Source: Victivallales bacterium (GTDB taxonomy: Bacteria > Verrucomicrobiota > Lentisphaeria > Victivallales > UBA1829). Taken from it: DNA of 40,687 nucleotides. This document shows positions 32,331-40,014 of the stretch, one piece after another (the first letter of the stretch is position 1; each line of letters starts with the position of its first letter). The stretch is from assembly GCA_016285335.1 (NCBI GenBank), contig JAEEQO010000005.1, forward strand, positions 1-40,687. Direction: 5' to 3'. The notes beneath the pieces are model-generated. The model was not told where the DNA came from and made no database searches. It saw only the letters and a program-made list of their open reading frames with translations. Both the position numbers and the translations under genes were made by a program.

Positions 32331-33920
32331 ATGCCTGAACTCATCCGCACACGACTGCTCCTTCCTCTCTGCCTGATCCTGTTCGCGGCGTCCGGCGTCC
32401 TGCTTCACGCCGCCCCGATCAAGAAACTCCCCGACGAACCGGAGGAGTCCGCTTCCGTCATCAAAAAGCTCCCGGACGAGCCGGAAAAGGACGCGAAAGA
32501 CGCAGGAAAAGACGCGGAAGCCGAGGAAAAACCGAAGGAAAAGACCCAGGTCGAGGCGATCAAGGAGATCACGGAGCGTCTGGACCGGATGATTTACCCG
32601 TACAGGCCGCTTCAGCGCAGCCAGGAACCGCTCCTGAACCGCTCCATTTCCGAAGAGGTCATCCCGACCTGGCGCCTCATCTACGTGAAGCCGTTCGACA
32701 AGCCGCAGGGAACGGACGAAAACGCCGCCGCGGCCGCCTCGGACGACGAGGACGTGAAGGAGGACTTCGCCGCGATCACGCTCGTCCCGGTCAAGGCGGT
32801 CCGCCTTTCCAACATGCTGCGCCTCAGCGCCATCGGCAAGCCCGAGGAACCGGTCTTCCAGCCGCTCTTCTTCACGAAATACGGCATCATGTGGCGCAAG
32901 CTCCAGACGCAGTACGAGAACTTCACGCTCTACCTCGGCGCCACGGAGGATTTCCACGTGTTCGTCTCCGCCAACATCAGCGTCATCTACACGCTCTTCC
33001 GCTACGTCGACATGAAGGACGGCACCGACCTGATCTCCCTGCTCGTGGACTGCCTCGAGATCGAAGACGAGGAATACTTCACGAACCGGTTCGCGCTCGT
33101 GCACCTCTCCGAGTTCGGCGACAACTCGATCCCCGCCCTTCAGCGCGCCATCAAGCGCGTCGCCGCCTCCGGCGAGCCGCCGATCCAGCAGTTCCTCGGC
33201 CTCACGAACATCGCCACGCCCAAGGCGCTTGAGATCCTGAACGACGCGGCGGATTCCGAGGATGCCGACATCCGCAAGGCATGCTTCACCGCGCTGATCG
33301 GGATGCCCTCCGTGGACAAGGAGCTGAAGCACGCCTACGTCCGCATGGTCGAGACGCGCGAAAACATCTGGCCCGGATTCGCCGCCTGCGACATCCTCGG
33401 CTGCGCCAAGGAGCTTTCTCCCATGCTCGACGCCTTCTACGCCAGGCCGAGGTCCGTCGCCGAGTTCGAGACCGTCGCGCGCGCCCGCTGGCTGCTGAAG
33501 GACCCGAAGCTGAACCTGGTCCACACCAGGGCGCTGAACGAGATCACCATCGCCTCCATCCGCAGCGGCGAGATCGCCAATTCCCCGCAGTACCGCAATG
33601 TGCAGGAGACCGACGCCTCCCGCAACGCCCGCCTTCAGGTCGAGGACGAAAAACGCATCGCCTCGGCGAAGGAAGCCATCCTGAAAGCGCCTCAGACCGA
33701 CCTCAGCGTCGCCGCCGGCATCGAACTCGCCATGTTCCTCACCAAGGACAAGCGCGTCTCCACGCAGTACATCTATCGCGTGAACCGGGTCGGCATCGAC
33801 ATCCTTCGCGCCCTCCCGCGCCAGGAAACGCTGCGCTATATCGACGCACTGATCCGCTACAACGAATCCATCGCCGAAGCCGAAAAGCTCGCCGACATCC
33901 GCGCCCGGATCGGAAGATGA
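32331..33920 (+). CDS. Secreted helical-repeat (HEAT-like) protein of unknown function
   Basis: This 529-aa protein starts with a hydrophobic signal peptide (RLLLPLCLILFAASGVLLHA; likely cleavage near residue 28). An unusual duplicated motif follows, IKKLPDEPE twice (about 30-38 and 44-52), then a Lys/Glu/Asp-rich linker. The rest is alpha-helical, with repeats resembling HEAT or TPR-like units (for example NSIPALQRAIKRVAASGEP, ALEILNDAADSEDADIRKACFTAL and FAACDILGCAKELSPML). GGGGGGAA precedes the ATG. It is 18 nt after dnaE. A periplasmic scaffolding role is plausible but unproven. Confidence 0.75.
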   Translation: MPELIRTRLLLPLCLILFAASGVLLHAAPIKKLPDEPEESASVIKKLPDEPEKDAKDAGKDAEAEEKPKEKTQVEAIKEITERLDRMIYPYRPLQRSQEPLLNRSISEEVIPTWRLIYVKPFDKPQGTDENAAAAASDDEDVKEDFAAITLVPVKAVRLSNMLRLSAIGKPEEPVFQPLFFTKYGIMWRKLQTQYENFTLYLGATEDFHVFVSANISVIYTLFRYVDMKDGTDLISLLVDCLEIEDEEYFTNRFALVHLSEFGDNSIPALQRAIKRVAASGEPPIQQFLGLTNIATPKALEILNDAADSEDADIRKACFTALIGMPSVDKELKHAYVRMVETRENIWPGFAACDILGCAKELSPMLDAFYARPRSVAEFETVARARWLLKDPKLNLVHTRALNEITIASIRSGEIANSPQYRNVQETDASRNARLQVEDEKRIASAKEAILKAPQTDLSVAAGIELAMFLTKDKRVSTQYIYRVNRVGIDILRALPRQETLRYIDALIRYNESIAEAEKLADIRARIGR

Positions 33921-33933
33921 GTTCGAGCCCGCC

Positions 33934-34860
33934 ATGAAAGTACGATGGACAGGGAAAAAACTGACTGCGCTGGCGGTCGTCCTGCTGGTCCTGCTGTATT
34001 TCCTGAACGCGTGGTCCCTGTACTGGCGGTGCCTCTTTCTGACCGAAGCGGACAGCGATGCGATATACCGTCTGGCGTGCTCCCTGCCGCACACCCCGGA
34101 TTCCGTCATCGACCTTGACGCGTTCCGAGGGTATCTTCCACGCCCGAACAGGATCTACCGCACCTGGGACGGCCTGTTCTGCGAGTATTTCAGCCGCGAG
34201 GACGCCACCGTCATGGATCGTCTGGCAAGGGCGCCTCTTTACCTTGCACAGCCGAAAGGTTTCACGCTGGGCATTCTGATCGCCCCGGACGTTGGCGCCG
34301 TCGAATATCTCCCCGACAACCTCAACGACGAGTCCAGTTTCAAGCGGCGGCGCAAACACATCGCGTACGTCTGCGAGCAGTCGCGCGAGGCGACGCGGGC
34401 AGGGGAATCATGGTCCCTGAAAATGCAGTTGGAAAAACAGGACGGATATTCGGAATCGGCGGAGCGCTTCAACGTGTTCGATTCGTCCGTTGCTGCACAG
34501 AATGCTTCCGATGACAGACGGCGCAGCGTCCCGATCTCGAACCTGTTTTTTACCCATTTCCGGCACATTTTCTGCGAAGTCGGACTTGATGGTCCACTGT
34601 CCGGATCTGAAATCCTGACGCTCGGTTTCGAGTACGGCGGCTGCCTCGACCGGATCGACCTCCCGGTCGATGTTTCCAAATTCAAAATTTCGGAGGAGAA
34701 ATGCCGTTTCATGCTACCAAAGGGAAATCAGCCCAAAAGCGTGGAATTCGACCTCGGCGACACCAGACACATCACGTCCATCGACCTCGTCCTGTGCCAA
34801 CCGCTGGAAAACGATTTCCTCTGGGGACAGGGTGAAACAGAGATCACTCCGGCGGAGTGA
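33934..34860 (+). CDS. Membrane-anchored protein of unknown function (308 aa)
   Basis: A single N-terminal membrane helix (about 11-28, LTALAVVLLVLLYFLNAW) would leave the remaining ~280 residues in the periplasm. That domain shows mixed alpha/beta sequence (DSDAIYRLACSLPHTPDSVI, FEYGGCLDRIDLPVDVSKF and a terminal SIDLVLCQPLEND). No known domain is recognised. Codon usage in the second half is less GC-biased than in the upstream gene. The 3' end overlaps the convergent PNPOx-like gene by 17 nt. Confidence 0.7.
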   Translation: MKVRWTGKKLTALAVVLLVLLYFLNAWSLYWRCLFLTEADSDAIYRLACSLPHTPDSVIDLDAFRGYLPRPNRIYRTWDGLFCEYFSREDATVMDRLARAPLYLAQPKGFTLGILIAPDVGAVEYLPDNLNDESSFKRRRKHIAYVCEQSREATRAGESWSLKMQLEKQDGYSESAERFNVFDSSVAAQNASDDRRRSVPISNLFFTHFRHIFCEVGLDGPLSGSEILTLGFEYGGCLDRIDLPVDVSKFKISEEKCRFMLPKGNQPKSVEFDLGDTRHITSIDLVLCQPLENDFLWGQGETEITPAE

Positions 34861-35344
34861 GCGGCGGATTGGATTTCCCGGTCACGCCGTGCAGGACGAG
34901 CTTCCAGACGGCGGTCATTTCCACCACGGCGTCCGGAAGCGATTCGAACGGTTCCTCCGAGAAAGCGTTGGCCATCGCCAGCAGGACGCGGCGTTTTTCG
35001 GCTGCGTCTTCCACAAGCTCCATCATGCCCTCGCCCGCCACGGAGACGTACAGGTTCGTCACGGATTTGTTCCCGTTCGGACGCACGATCACCTTCGGAC
35101 CGTCGTCGCGTTCCGCAAAGAAATACACGTGTGGATCACGGGCCAGGATCTCCGCCTTGCGCCCCTCCTTCGCCCCGTGGAAGTACAGCACGGCGTTCCG
35201 GTCCGCATCAAGCTCGGACAGGTAGTTCATGGTCACGCCGTAGGGCTTCCCGGCGTCGTTCATGGCCAGGTGCCCGAACGGAAGCGAATGGATGATGTCC
35301 AGAATGATGCTCGGATCCTTGATCTCGCGGTCCTGACGTCGCAT
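34844..35344 (-). CDS. Pyridoxamine 5'-phosphate oxidase-family (NimA-like) flavin-binding protein
   Basis: This 166-aa split-barrel protein opens with the pattern IILDIIHSLPFGHLAMNDAGKPYGVTMNYLSELDADRNAVLYFHGAKEGRKAEIL, as in NimA and PNPOx-like FMN-binding proteins. VYFFAERDD and SVTNLYVSVAGEGMMELVED continue the barrel. Such proteins bind FMN, heme or F420 and reduce small molecules; a true PdxH role is unlikely because the phosphate-binding C-terminus of PdxH is not apparent. AGGAGA lies 7 nt before the ATG. It is the last gene of the minus-strand operon and overlaps the convergent membrane-protein gene. Confidence 0.85.
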   Translation of the reverse strand: MRRQDREIKDPSIILDIIHSLPFGHLAMNDAGKPYGVTMNYLSELDADRNAVLYFHGAKEGRKAEILARDPHVYFFAERDDGPKVIVRPNGNKSVTNLYVSVAGEGMMELVEDAAEKRRVLLAMANAFSEEPFESLPDAVVEMTAVWKLVLHGVTGKSNPPLTPPE

Positions 35345-35410
35345 GGGGTGTTCTCCTGAAAAAAGTGATTTGAGTTTGTTTCGCGGTTTGTTTTCCGTTG
35401 TGCCGGAGGT

Positions 35411-35974
35411 TCAGGGCGTGTCCTCGTCGAAATAATCCACAGCCACCGGCGTCGGGTCCGGCACGGAATCCTGCGTATCCCGGTTGAAAAGCAGCGGCTT
35501 GTGCGTGACGCTGTAGCCCTTGTCACCGGGGTAGACCGCCATGAATCCGCCGTCCTCCGCGTCGCGGTTGAACGTGACGACATAGATCTCGTTCGCATCC
35601 GGCCGCCACGTCGTCTTCCAATGTTTTTTCAGCTCATGGATTTCCCGTGCGACCTCGAAAGGATCGTGTTCCCCCGTGTCAATGTCGACGTGAAAGCAGA
35701 AATCCTTTCCGAGCACCCTGTCGTAGCGGATATCGAACTCTCTGCCGTATTTCCGTTTCAGGTCCGCCTCCTCACCATGGCTGAACTCGACGGCGGCGCT
35801 GAACCCGTAGTCCTCCCGGCAGCAGACCGGATCATAGTACAGCAGGACGAACAGGAAGAGCGCACAGCAGATGCCGGGGACCCCGAACAGAAAAAAGACG
35901 ACAAAACGATCCCTGATCGTCCTCGGCTTCTTTTCAGGCTCTTTTTGTTCCGTTTCGGCGGATTGCGTGTTCAT
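35411..35974 (-). CDS. Membrane-anchored protein, paralogue of the next upstream gene (187 aa)
   Basis: A cytoplasmic N-terminus (about 1-24) and one membrane helix (about 25-47, FVVFFLFGVPGICCALFLFVLLYY) precede a periplasmic domain. Its core (GKDFCFHVDIDTGEHDPFEVAREIHELKKHW...VVTFNRDAEDGGFMAVYPGDKGY) matches the neighbouring protein encoded at 36001-36489, so the two arose by tandem duplication. The function of the family is not recognised. AAGGTG precedes the start. Confidence 0.75.
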   Translation of the reverse strand: MNTQSAETEQKEPEKKPRTIRDRFVVFFLFGVPGICCALFLFVLLYYDPVCCREDYGFSAAVEFSHGEEADLKRKYGREFDIRYDRVLGKDFCFHVDIDTGEHDPFEVAREIHELKKHWKTTWRPDANEIYVVTFNRDAEDGGFMAVYPGDKGYSVTHKPLLFNRDTQDSVPDPTPVAVDYFDEDTP

Positions 35975-36000
35975 CTTTCACCTTGTGTCTGTTCGACTTT

Positions 36001-36489
36001 TTAAAGGGCGAAAAGCCTTGTCTTATGGTTGCCCCGGTAGCCGTTTTTTCCGGGGAAAACGAACCGGATCCCGCGGTCTTCCGCGTCGCCGTCGATCGTG
36101 ACAATCAGGACTTCCTGCGACATGAACTCCGATTCCTTTTTCAACCGCTGGATTTCGCGGGCGATCTCCGTCGGAGGCGGAGCGTCCTCTCCGCGGGTAT
36201 CGAGGTCGACATGGAAGCAGTGATCTCTTCCGAGCCGGGGCCAGGCGTCGCGGATCACGACCGCCTCGCCGTATCTTTCCTCCAGAGACGTTTTCATGTC
36301 CTTGAAAAAGGGGTAGCCTTCCGCGTTTCTGCTGTTGCGGATTAAATCCGGCCCGATGAACAGGAAGAAGATCAGCCAGAAGAAAAACAGGGTGATCACG
36401 ATACCGGCGAACAAAGCCAGGCAGCTTCTGAGTGGCGTCTCTTTCTTTTTGGGCGGGTTGTCCCCGTTTTCCATCGTCGATGCACTCAT
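36001..36489 (-). CDS. Membrane-anchored protein, tandem paralogue (162 aa)
   Basis: The ATG at 36489 has GAGGGA 5 nt upstream and follows the ispH stop by 8 nt. One membrane helix (about 21-47, SCLALFAGIVITLFFFWLIFFLFIGP) leads to a domain with GRDHCFHVDLDTRGEDA, EIAREIQRLKKESEF, VLIVTIDGDAEDRGIRFVFPGKNGYRGNHK. The frame stays open upstream of 36489, but that part overlaps ispH in another frame and is not coding. Together with its paralogue it forms an uncharacterised family. Confidence 0.78.
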   Translation of the reverse strand: MSASTMENGDNPPKKKETPLRSCLALFAGIVITLFFFWLIFFLFIGPDLIRNSRNAEGYPFFKDMKTSLEERYGEAVVIRDAWPRLGRDHCFHVDLDTRGEDAPPPTEIAREIQRLKKESEFMSQEVLIVTIDGDAEDRGIRFVFPGKNGYRGNHKTRLFAL

Positions 36490-36497
36490 TTTTTCCC

Positions 36498-37367
36498 TCA
36501 AAACGTTTTCGTCGTTTCGGATTCGGCGATGCGCTTCACCGCGTCGCAGATGCCGTTCACAAGGTCGTCCGGAGCGCTCGCGCCCGAGGTGATCCCGACG
36601 CACTTCGCCCCGCGGAGTAGTTCCGGCGTGACAGCATCCGCACCGGAGACGAGTTCGGTGCGCGCGCCCTGTTCGCGGGCGATCTCGCAGAGGCGGAGCG
36701 TGTTGGAACTGTGCGCGGACCCGGCGACAAGCACGAGGTCGCAGCCGGCGGCGAGCTCGCGGACAGCGTTCTGGCGCGTGAGCGTGGCGTGGCAGACGGA
36801 CGCGGATTCGACCAGGTCCGGTATCTTCGCCCTCAAAATCGAGGTCATCTCCGCAATCACGTCGCTGTTCATCGTGGTCTGGCTGATGCAGGCGTAGGTG
36901 CGGCCGGGGACGGGCTCGAACGCGCGGGCGTCGTCCGGGTTCGTCAGCAGATGCTTTTCGCCGTGAATGCGCCCGAGGATTCCCTCGACCTCGCGGTGTC
37001 CCGCCTTGCCGAACAGCAGGACAACGTGCCCGGCGTCGGAGAGCGCCGCGCCGCGTTTCTGCACCTGACGGACCAGCGGACACGTGGCGTCGACGATGTT
37101 CAGCGGGAGCGCCCGTGCGCGCGCCTCGACTTCCTCGGAAACGCCGTGCGCGCTGAAAATGAGCGTGGCGCCTTCGGGCAGCCCCTCGGGATCGTCGACG
37201 ATTTTCGCGCCGCGCGCGAGCAGATCCTTTACGACCGATTCGTTATGCACGAGCTCGTGCAGGATAAAGACCGGCGGCCCGTGCTTCTTCAGCATGTCCG
37301 CGGTCAGGTTCAGCGCGTTGCGGACGCCGGAACAGAATCCCGTGATGCGGCAGCGTTTCACTTCCAT
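36498..37367 (-). CDS. ispH: 4-hydroxy-3-methylbut-2-enyl diphosphate reductase IspH
   Basis: IspH is the last enzyme of the MEP isoprenoid pathway, reducing HMBPP to IPP and DMAPP with a [4Fe-4S] cluster. In this 289-aa protein the three cluster cysteines are at 12 (GFCSGV), 96 (VDATCPLV) and 192 (SVCHATLTRQ). Substrate-site residues are visible: H41 (HELVHN), H74 (SAHGVS), H124/E126 (GHREVEG) and the SQTT motif (162-165). The frame is open further upstream, but the start is set at 37367 by AGGAGG 7 nt before the ATG. It overlaps trmO by 10 nt. Confidence 0.97.
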   Translation of the reverse strand: MEVKRCRITGFCSGVRNALNLTADMLKKHGPPVFILHELVHNESVVKDLLARGAKIVDDPEGLPEGATLIFSAHGVSEEVEARARALPLNIVDATCPLVRQVQKRGAALSDAGHVVLLFGKAGHREVEGILGRIHGEKHLLTNPDDARAFEPVPGRTYACISQTTMNSDVIAEMTSILRAKIPDLVESASVCHATLTRQNAVRELAAGCDLVLVAGSAHSSNTLRLCEIAREQGARTELVSGADAVTPELLRGAKCVGITSGASAPDDLVNGICDAVKRIAESETTKTF

Positions 37368-38164
37368 GATGCGACCTCCTGAAAAGCCCGGTGAAACGCC
37401 TTGTCCGCGTACGGATCGGGAGCTCCGGGCGCGAGCTCGTCCGGCGTGTAGTTCGAGCTCACGTATTCGAAATGCAGCACATGATTTTCCGCGTCGGCGC
37501 GGTACACGATGCGCCAGGTGCGGCAGTGGATCGCCCAGGAGCCGTCCGGGCGCTGTTCGATGCGCTTGCGGGCGGGGTTGAACGGCTCGTACTTGAGCTG
37601 GACGGCGCAGAAATTGGCGAGGTCGAGCCCGGTCTGCTCCGAAATCCAGTCCATCTGCGCCCGCGCAACAGGCGAGAAGTCGTGCTTCCACTCGGTCAGG
37701 ACGAGCTCGTCACGCCATCCTGCCTTCGACTCCGGGAACGCGTCGACCGCGGGGATGTACGGCTTGATGTCGAGGATCGGCGTGCGGTCGAGGATGTCGC
37801 AGTGGTTCAGGTAGACGGTCAGGCCGTCGACGCCTTCGAGCTCGACGCAGCTCAGGCCGACCGGGTTCGGGCGGTGCGGCGACCGCGTGGAAAAGACGCC
37901 GTAGTTGCGGTTTTCAGGCGCGTACGGAGGCGTGACCTTCGGCTTCCAGGTCGCGTTCAGGTGGAAGACGAAGAGCACCCACACGCGTTCGAATCCGGCG
38001 AGGTCCTCCAGCGCCTGCTCGAAGCCGCGTCCGGGATAGAGCTCGATCCGCGCCTTCGCGTCGGAGAACCCGGCCTGACGCGGCGCTTCGTACCGCCAGC
38101 GGAGCCCGGTATACAGGAGCCCGATGGGCTCAAACTCGTAGCGGTCCTTGATCTCGGCGGGCAT
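37358..38164 (-). CDS. trmO: tRNA (N6-threonylcarbamoyladenosine37-N6)-methyltransferase TrmO
   Basis: The 268-aa protein has the TsaA/UPF0066 pattern: EFEPIGLLYTGLRWRYEAPRQAG at the N-terminus, FERVWVLFVFHLN, the signature GVFSTRSPHRPNPVGLSCVELEG, and DILDRTPILDIKPYIPAVDAFPE. The family uses SAM to methylate t6A37 of tRNAs. A C-terminal domain (about 190-268) resembles the extension of E. coli TrmO (NFCAVQLKYEPFNPARKRIEQ...WRIVYRADAENHVLHFEYV). Its stop lies inside the ispH start region and it begins 6 nt after holB, so it is part of the tmk-holB-trmO-ispH operon. Confidence 0.92.
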   Translation of the reverse strand: MPAEIKDRYEFEPIGLLYTGLRWRYEAPRQAGFSDAKARIELYPGRGFEQALEDLAGFERVWVLFVFHLNATWKPKVTPPYAPENRNYGVFSTRSPHRPNPVGLSCVELEGVDGLTVYLNHCDILDRTPILDIKPYIPAVDAFPESKAGWRDELVLTEWKHDFSPVARAQMDWISEQTGLDLANFCAVQLKYEPFNPARKRIEQRPDGSWAIHCRTWRIVYRADAENHVLHFEYVSSNYTPDELAPGAPDPYADKAFHRAFQEVASWK

Positions 38165-38170
38165 GACGGC

Positions 38171-39247
38171 TCACCCCTGCTCCCCGGTGTCGATCGCGAC
38201 GGAGAGCGCGAACGCCCGCACGGCGAGCTCGTCGTTGACGTTGGTATTCAGCACGCGGACCAGATTTTCCGCCTCGGACAGCATCCGCGCGGCCTCGTCC
38301 GGCGCGATCTCCGGGCGCGGGTCGGCGTCCAGCCACACGCGGACGACCTCGGGGTTCGGCAGGAGTTCGAGCGGCGTCCCCTCGGCGACGAGCGCGATCT
38401 GCGCGAACCACGTATGCAGGATGCTCAGAAACTCCTCACGAAGCCGGAGGTATTCGCAGCCGGTCTCGCCGTCCATGCGCTTCTCGATCAGCTTCATGGC
38501 GGCGGATTCGAGGTTTTCGGCGGATTTCAGGCGTTCTTCCCAGCGGCTCTGCACGGTGGCTTCCGCCATGTCGCCGAGCGAACCGAGCACCCCGATGAGC
38601 CCGGCAGCGCACTCCTCGCCCGCCACAAGGTCGCCCTTCGAGCCGAACGTGAGCTTCATGAGGAATTCCGGCATCGCGGCGAACGTCTCCATGTCGTACT
38701 TGCAGGCGTTATCCGTGAGCGTGAGGATCTGGCAGCGGGAACGGATCGTGGGCAGAAGCGAACCGGGGTGGCCCGTGGTGAGGATGAACAGGCAGTTGCG
38801 CGGCGGCTCCTCCAGCGTCTTCAGGAATGCGTTCTGCGCGTTTTCGTTCATGGTGTCGCATTCCTGGATGATGCCGATCTTCCAGCCGCCGGGCGAGGAG
38901 CTGCTGAGGTGGAACATGGCTTCGAAGCTGCGGAGCGTGTCCGGGTCGGAATCGTCGTTCCCGATCACGATCTGGCGGGATTTCGAGGTCGGCGCGAGCA
39001 GGAAGAGGTCGGGATAGAGGCCGTTTTCCAGCAGGGCGCACGTCTCGCAGTGTCCGCACGGGGCGCCGTCGGGGAGCGGGTCCAGGCAGACGGCGAGCTG
39101 GGCGAGCAGGACCGGGAACCGCGCGCGAATGGCGGCGTTCGAGGAGACCACGAGGTGGGAATGCCCGAGCCGCCCGGCATTTTTCGCCATGCGGAGCGAA
39201 CGCCCGAGCAGCGGATAAGCGGATTCAAAGGATTGCCAGTCGTGCAT
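38171..39247 (-). CDS. holB: DNA polymerase III delta' subunit HolB
   Basis: Delta' is part of the clamp loader. This 358-aa protein has the zinc-binding cysteine cluster C54, C64, C67 and C70 (CLDPLPDGAPCGHCETC), no Walker A lysine loop (as expected for delta'), and the conserved FLKTLEEPPRNCLFILTT followed by TIRSRCQIL with the SRC arginine finger. A helical collar domain occupies the C-terminus. GGAGG precedes the start by 6 nt. It overlaps the end of tmk by 23 nt, the standard tmk-holB arrangement. Confidence 0.95.
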   Translation of the reverse strand: MHDWQSFESAYPLLGRSLRMAKNAGRLGHSHLVVSSNAAIRARFPVLLAQLAVCLDPLPDGAPCGHCETCALLENGLYPDLFLLAPTSKSRQIVIGNDDSDPDTLRSFEAMFHLSSSSPGGWKIGIIQECDTMNENAQNAFLKTLEEPPRNCLFILTTGHPGSLLPTIRSRCQILTLTDNACKYDMETFAAMPEFLMKLTFGSKGDLVAGEECAAGLIGVLGSLGDMAEATVQSRWEERLKSAENLESAAMKLIEKRMDGETGCEYLRLREEFLSILHTWFAQIALVAEGTPLELLPNPEVVRVWLDADPRPEIAPDEAARMLSEAENLVRVLNTNVNDELAVRAFALSVAIDTGEQG

Positions 39248-39872
39248 GGATCGCCTCCAGAATGGATTGCGTGACCTGTTCGATCGGGGCGGACGCGTCG
39301 ATCACGGCAAAACGCTCCGGTTCCTGCCGGGCGAGCTCCAGAAAGCCGTTCCGCACCACGGTATGGAACACCGCCGATTCGGAGTCGAACCGGTCGTTCT
39401 GCGTCGCGGCGGCTCCCGAACGCCCCGTGGCACGCCGGAGCCCGAGCTCGACCGGGACATCCAGCACCAGCACCAGGTCGGGCCGGATGCCGCGGCACAC
39501 GAATTCGTTCACGCGCCGGACCGTTTCCGGGTCGATGCGGCGGGCGCAGCCCTGGTAGACGAGCGTGCTGTCGGTGAACCGGTCGGAGATCACGATCCCG
39601 CCGCGTTCCAGCACGGGCCGGATCATGTTTTCGCACATCTGGGCGTGGCAGGCGCCGAAGAGCATCAGCTCCGTTTCCGGCAGCAGGTCCTCGCCGGGTT
39701 CCCGCGATTTCAGGATGTCGCGGATCTTCTCCGCGACCGCCGTGCCGCCGGGGGAACGCGCCGTGACGACCTCGCGGCCGGACGCCGTGCGCAGCGCCGT
39801 GGCAACGCGTTCGAGCTGAGTGGATTTGCCGCAGCCTTCGCCGCCCTCCAGTGTCAGAAATATTCCGTTCAT
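39225..39872 (-). CDS. tmk: Thymidylate kinase Tmk
   Basis: Tmk phosphorylates dTMP to dTDP. The 215-aa length is normal. Signatures are the P-loop GGEGCGKST (10-18), VVTARSPGGTAVAEKIR (the TREPGGT-like substrate loop, here with Ser replacing Glu), the DRF motif VISDRFTDSTLVYQG, and LVLVLDVPVELGLRRATGR, with the lid region following. It starts the minus-strand operon, has no strong Shine-Dalgarno sequence, and is preceded by a promoter at 39971-39998. Confidence 0.96.
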   Translation of the reverse strand: MNGIFLTLEGGEGCGKSTQLERVATALRTASGREVVTARSPGGTAVAEKIRDILKSREPGEDLLPETELMLFGACHAQMCENMIRPVLERGGIVISDRFTDSTLVYQGCARRIDPETVRRVNEFVCRGIRPDLVLVLDVPVELGLRRATGRSGAAATQNDRFDSESAVFHTVVRNGFLELARQEPERFAVIDASAPIEQVTQSILEAIHARLAIL

Positions 39873-39945
39873 TTCAGGTCAAGTCCGAATAAAATCGAAG
39901 AATTTTTGCGAATGTGATTTGCGATATTGCCCGCGTGAATGTAAA

Positions 39946-39975
39946 TTGAATACTGCGTTTTTTCTTTATTAAAAT
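39946..39975 (+). promoter_or_regulatory. Probable promoter of the AICAR transformylase gene
   Basis: TTGAAT (39946-39951), 18 nt, TAAAAT (39970-39975), about 40 nt before the ATG at 40015. The -10 hexamer overlaps the -10 of the divergent tmk promoter. Confidence 0.55.
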
Positions 39976-39998
39976 ACCACAAAATTCCAACCTTTCAA
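39971..39998 (-). promoter_or_regulatory. Probable promoter of the tmk operon
   Basis: On the minus strand, TTGAAA (39993-39998), 16 nt, TATTTT (39971-39976), about 100 nt upstream of the tmk ATG. It overlaps the plus-strand promoter, so the two may compete for RNA polymerase. Confidence 0.5.
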
Positions 39999-40014
39999 AG
40001 CCGGAGTCGAAAAA

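Noticed and set aside
32034..34109. 691-aa minus-strand open frame opposite the secreted helical-repeat protein
   Set aside because: Shadow of the dnaE end and the helical-repeat gene; no plausible start site and a skewed composition.
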